Shown here: piece after piece, positions 60,001-64,000 of the stretch | Layout of the letters: every line of letters begins with the position of its first letter | Numbering within the stretch: the first letter of the stretch is position 1 | DNA from: Balanoglossus misakiensis | Lineage: Eukaryota; Hemichordata | NCBI GenBank assembly: GCA_040954595.2 | Contig: CM082586.2 | Coordinates: 4,650,001-4,714,000, forward strand | Direction of reading: 5' to 3' | DNA: 64,000 nucleotides | Notes under the pieces: model-generated | Databases searched by the model: none | The model's input: the letters and a program-made list of their open reading frames with translations, nothing else | What the model was told of the DNA's origin: nothing | Position numbers and translations under genes: made by a program

Positions 60001-60038
60001 ACGGAAACAGTCGGTCACAGTAGCGACCCGAGGAACTA

Positions 60039-60341
60039 TCAAGCGATAAATACCGCTTTCGTGCTGTAATTGTTTGTTTTTCTTAATAATATGCTTACAC
60101 GACTTCGTATTAGCAGCTTATGTAGGTCAGATAGGCGTTGACACTTCGTGAGCAGAACGTCGACGTCAACCCGGATCGACTCCTGAGAGATGTCGGTAGC
60201 TTCCAACTGATATTTTTCGAACTTGTCATATACAAACCTATCGGTTACCAGGGATTGCACACTTCGTAAATATTTGCCAAATGATGACACTTTTCTAAAG
60301 ATTTCGTCATACTTGATGATGCGTTCACACACGGACGTCAT
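60039..60341 (-). CDS. Hypothetical 100-aa ORF or first coding exon
   Basis: The ATG at 60339-60341 has context ttaccatga. The product is rich in helical segments (IIKYDEIFRKVSSFGKYLR, then VLLTKCQRLSDLHKLLI). A TATA-like tttttatacc lies about 50 bases upstream. A GTAAGC donor-like site after ..CGAAGTC (phase 1, near 60092) would make it a first exon ending after about 83 codons; otherwise it stops at 60039. The protein-like composition is the only positive evidence. No homologue is recognised. Confidence 0.25.
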   Translation of the reverse strand: MTSVCERIIKYDEIFRKVSSFGKYLRSVQSLVTDRFVYDKFEKYQLEATDISQESIRVDVDVLLTKCQRLSDLHKLLIRSRVSILLRKTNNYSTKAVFIA

Positions 60342-60520
60342 GGTAACCGTGGTTCGTAATCAGATATGGTCCGCGAACACGGTATAAAAATGTCAACTCG
60401 TGAGTTACATACTCTTGGTATAAACCTTACATTGTCATCATGCATATTGGGCCAAGGAGTGTTCGCGTAAAAGCATTCTATTTCTATTGAAAAGTAACAC
60501 TACAGAATTACCATACCTAC

Positions 60521-60717
60521 CTCGTAATCGACCCGGTTGTCGGTCGAGTGGCCACGGTGGAAGTTTTCATCAATGTCTAGTGCCATGATCTTGCGCTCTA
60601 AATCGACCGACCCTAACGTCTTTGACACCATCTGTCCCCGGAAAAAATCTCTAGACGGAATTCCGGTAACCTCTCGTGAAGTTACGTTCTCTTTCTCTGT
60701 TGGTTGTTCAGTCCCGG
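60521..60717 (-). CDS. Internal coding exon of an unidentified gene, possibly that of the coiled-coil exon at 50550
   Basis: Bounded by an acceptor with a pyrimidine tract (ctcttcttag before 60717) and a GTAGGT donor after 60521. One frame is open through all 197 bases. It encodes TEQPTEKENVTSREVTG.. and, after an internal Met at 60630-60632, SKTLGSVDLERKIMALDIDE, then HSTDNRVDYE. Entry phase is 1 and exit phase 0. The exit phase fits the acceptor at 51425, so both could belong to one minus-strand gene. Alternatively the internal Met is a translation start. No family is recognised. Confidence 0.55.
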
Positions 60718-61680
60718 CTAAGAAGAGCTATTTGCATTTTACATTTTACACCAAGGTGCATCCGTTTCGAGAAACAAAAGCCCCGTATGTGCAGTCTCGA
60801 GAAGTGGGATCACGCCATGCGGGTGCTGCTGGTACGTGGTCCTTGTGGCTCTGAAGCAGGCCCGGCTTTGAGGTGAGCCGCTCGAATTATCGGTTATTTC
60901 CTGTGCGTGCGACTTCCACGTGTGTGTCAACACAGAGGTTTTCACACAACTGTCGACGGACAGCGGAACTTACGCAACACACACCCGCTGAACAAAGTCC
61001 TGACAAGCCCGTTCGGCCTTTCCCCAAATACGCACCCCTGTTTGCGCGAACTTTGAACTGTGCGTCATTGACGTCACGGTACACAGTGACTTTAGGCGTT
61101 TAGACATGAACGATTCGTTTGACACCGTCCGACGACTAGCCACTGAACAAAGCTAAGCGCAATACCCAAAACCCAATATCCGAAATTCACCGCACACAGC
61201 TCTACACACTCGCACGCACGCACGCACACACGCATATCATCATCACAAGTATGTGTATATGTATACACCATATTCACTGAATCATGTACATGTACTATGT
61301 GTGCGCGATTCCTCGATCAACAGGTGGTTGTCTAACTACTTCCCCCATGCTGTAGTAGTTGGCATCGCAAAGCTGCTCTGGCTCCGTCCTATTTTGGTCA
61401 CATTTTAGCCAATTTCTTGGCAGATCTCATAACTAGAAAAGACCAACGGACTACGAGTTTCTGAGCATGTAAACCGCCACGACTTTCGCCTTCTATACAG
61501 TCTTGCGTCCACTGAGGGCGCTATTAATAAGAACATTGCCAGGCTCGACGGTACACAGCAAAATGGTCAGAGTATTCGAATTAGATATAAAGCCATAGTA
61601 CGGTGAACTTCTGTTGCTTCTATAGTAACGCACGGATATAAGACCAAATTTACATAATGTAAAGCGTCTGTCTGACTGAC

Positions 61681-61720
<40 letters not shown>

Positions 61721-64000
61721 CGAGCGCCTGTCTAGGCTATCTGTACCTCTGTTACTCGGACTCGGTCAAGTGTGAGTTCTCCGCTGTGTTCACACACCCA
61801 TATCTCTGACCCTTGATCTTTCTGTCATTTTTTTGAGAAGTTCAGAGTTGGAGACATAATCGGGGGCTTCCTTCCCGATGTACATGTATGTACCATGCTA
61901 ATATCAGCCATATCCACCAGCTCATCGAGTTTCAAAGACCCCGTTATCCTCCCACCTACACAATGTGACTCGGTCATCTTGACTGATTTGAAAATGATTC
62001 TAGTTACTTTTAATAACACGGTGACCTTATCCCCGGTCTACTTTTTGAAATGCCACGGAGGTTACCCCGCTGTAAGTAACGTTTGATATGTTTTCATGTC
62101 CGGCCTCCGCGTGATGGCATAAATGTTCTATTTTATGAAATTATGTCGTCCTGCGAAAGAAATCTGTAGTGTACACCACTTAAAGTGGAATTACATAGTA
62201 CTTGCCATGAGCGCGTACTTCTGCGCCCTCAGCGTCAATGAAATGTCTGAGGATCACAGAGAAGTAACGCGCAGGCGCAGCCGGCTCATCAATCCGACCG
62301 GGCAGATCTGATCGCCGATGACCCCGGCGATCAAGGGTCGGTCAGGCAGCGCCGCTAATGAAAGTTAAAACCCGTAACTAAGTTCAATAAACGTCTGAAA
62401 TAGGGTGATGGGGGAGATATGATTAGCCTATTCCCCGCGGACCTTAATTGCATAATCGAAGCTCCACCGACTAATGCACTTTTAAAATAATCTCAACGCC
62501 GAGAGCTTGTCAGAACCGGCTGTCACTGCGGAAATCAGCCTTTCCCAAGGAAAAGGTCGCCGAGTTGAAAACGACACGGAAGACTGTCAGTTTGTAGATC
62601 CCAGGTATAGACTCGCACACTGAGAATATGCCTATTTGTACAGATTTTTAGCTTTGCGAATTCGGGTCACGTGACTTTGTATCGAAACCCCCGGGGGTCA
62701 TTTAGACATTAAGTGATAATGTGTCGACGTCTCTATCATTGAGGTACTGTGGATAGAAGCGTCGTTTCCACCCACCATTTCTCAATTGTCAGTGAGATCT
62801 CCAACAAAAGTTTAATCGATGGGCGATAAAATCTCTCTCGCGAAAGAGAAAAGTTGACCCGCTGCGTCGTAGCAGCGCACGGCAGTCACAGTGAAATGAC
62901 AAGTCGCGCTAATGGCTAGTTCACGCTGTAATTGGTACTTTGGATAACGTGCGGTAGCACAGGGTCGGGCCGGGGAAGCCAGTGATGTGCTTTCGAAGTA
63001 GTTCACAAAATGTCTACTCCCACCAGAATTGTTAATTCAAATCGAGTCAGTGAATCGTGCACCCAGACGTCTAAGTAATCTTATTCGTTATACGAAATTA
63101 AGAAGTATATATTAGGTTTGTGACCATGCAATCCGATTATGTAAGTGTCTTATAGCATCTTCTTGAAAGCAAATCCTTCAGTCACTGTCTGTCTTCACGC
63201 GTTCTGAAAAAAAACTGTTTGTATTTCATTTCGGGAATAATTGACTATTTAATTTTGAAAGCAGATTTTGTATCACAAAGATAATGACTAACGCATGCAA
63301 GATACAGAAATAATGTGTGGATGTAGGACAGGGCTATAGTGTGTAGTTGTATAAGCGTGCTTTGGGGACATATAGGCAGATGGGTGGACGGACAGATTGA
63401 CACAGACTGAAAGAATAGGGAGGATGATAGGCAGCCTGGATGAACAAAAGCAGACTGATGCAGACAGGGAAAATGAAGGAGGCTCTATAAGGCTATCAGT
63501 TGGTTCCCATGAAGTAATTTGTGAATTTTAATCCGCCAAAATGCAAAACAACGCAACACATTTACAACTATCCTGTGGCGATTAATTCTAAATCTCTGCG
63601 AAAACCCATGCGTGTAAGCACCAATCAAATGCAAAGCGTATTAGGGTCTGCGATACTACGTCTAATCAGGAATTTTAATATGCATGGTATACGTGCGCAC
63701 AAGCATGACTATCTCATTTTCCAATAACATGGTAATAGTTTTAGTTAGCAGGGTTTTTAATCAGATTGCGAAGAGATACCATCTACCGCCGGGGGATTCC
63801 CGCTAAGAACACCGACTCGCTCGTCGCAGCGTTGGGTTTTCAGCTGGCTGAAGCTTATCTGAGGGCAATGACTTCGAGTGTGTGATTTTCAACGACGACG
63901 GCGGTTTCTGTCGTTCGTGACTATTTGGCTATTTAAGGACGAACACTAAGAAACCACAGACAGCAGACGTCTTTTTGCCACTGATGCTTACGGGGGAAGA
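60718..64000. other. Gene-poor right end
   Basis: No confident gene. A minus-strand stretch at 61894-61977 could be a short coding exon (ATG at 61975-61977, LKLDELVDMADISM, then GTACAT). The sequence near 63932 has a TATA-like tatttaagg close to the window end, which could be a plus-strand promoter for a gene outside the window. A CA/CG-rich microsatellite lies at 61205-61235. Confidence 0.4.
61667..61720. repeat. (CTGT)n microsatellite
   Basis: About twelve tandem tgtc units. Confidence 0.95.

Larger units (their letters stand above)
51426..60520. other. 9.1 kb gene-poor region, possibly one long minus-strand intron
   Basis: No recognisable genes or RNA genes on either strand. It contains a (GATT)n tract at 54001-54048 and AT-rich DNA. 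Open frames at 53162-53473, 54297-54698, 55690-56049 and 58507-59067 lack family resemblance or a plausible start. If the exon at 60521-60717 is spliced to 51425, this whole stretch is intronic. Confidence 0.45.

Overview
This is a window of animal nuclear DNA. The genes are split by GT-AG introns, codon phases are kept across every junction, intergenic DNA is AT-rich, and microsatellites (ACAT, CTGT, GATT, TTTC) are frequent. The families present (orphan SLC16 transporters, a GABA-B-like receptor, an AIG1/ADTRP-type hydrolase, a Schnurri/HIVEP zinc-finger factor and a DXD glycosyltransferase) fit an invertebrate metazoan. A marine deuterostome (hemichordate or amphioxus grade) or a lophotrochozoan is most likely, but I cannot decide the phylum from sequence alone.

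Layout. 1-119: the last 38 codons of an unidentified plus-strand gene. 1635-5563 (minus) and 7045-9851 (plus): two SLC16/MCT-like transporter genes, head to head, with matching six-exon structures. 10697-12114 (plus): a two-exon type II membrane glycosyltransferase with a DXD motif. 12765-20308 (minus): a complete 18-exon GABA-B-like class C GPCR of about 923 aa, convergent with the glycosyltransferase. 20962-22045 (minus): a three-exon orphan protein of 227 aa. 23576-28334 (minus): an AIG1/ADTRP-like membrane hydrolase locus. 30404-45431 (plus): a HIVEP/Schnurri factor of about 3224 aa, of which 9584 coding bases lie in a single exon. 45432 to about 47.6 kb: its long 3' UTR. 48-64 kb: sparse, with a possible two-exon small gene (48566-50112, minus), a coiled-coil terminal exon (50550-51425, minus), a well-delimited exon at 60521-60717 (minus) that may belong to the same gene, and otherwise long stretches without recognisable genes.

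Most striking observation. The AIG1/ADTRP-like locus has one set of four downstream exons (23576-24570) preceded by five separate candidate first coding exons (24983-25141, 25438-25584, 26170-26328, 27448-27600, 28143-28334). Each begins with ATG, encodes a different first membrane segment, ends in a (Y/F)-L-T-x-W-N-(L/M) motif, and stops at a phase-0 GT donor. The Thr in that motif aligns with the catalytic Thr of AIG1, while the catalytic His lies in the shared exons. No further copies of the shared exons occur between them. This looks like a clustered array of alternative first exons that would give five isoforms from one constant body.

The genes do not form one pathway. The transporter pair and the first-exon array are products of local duplication. 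The receptor and the glycosyltransferase are tail to tail with probably overlapping 3' ends. The array and the HIVEP gene are head to head about 2 kb apart.
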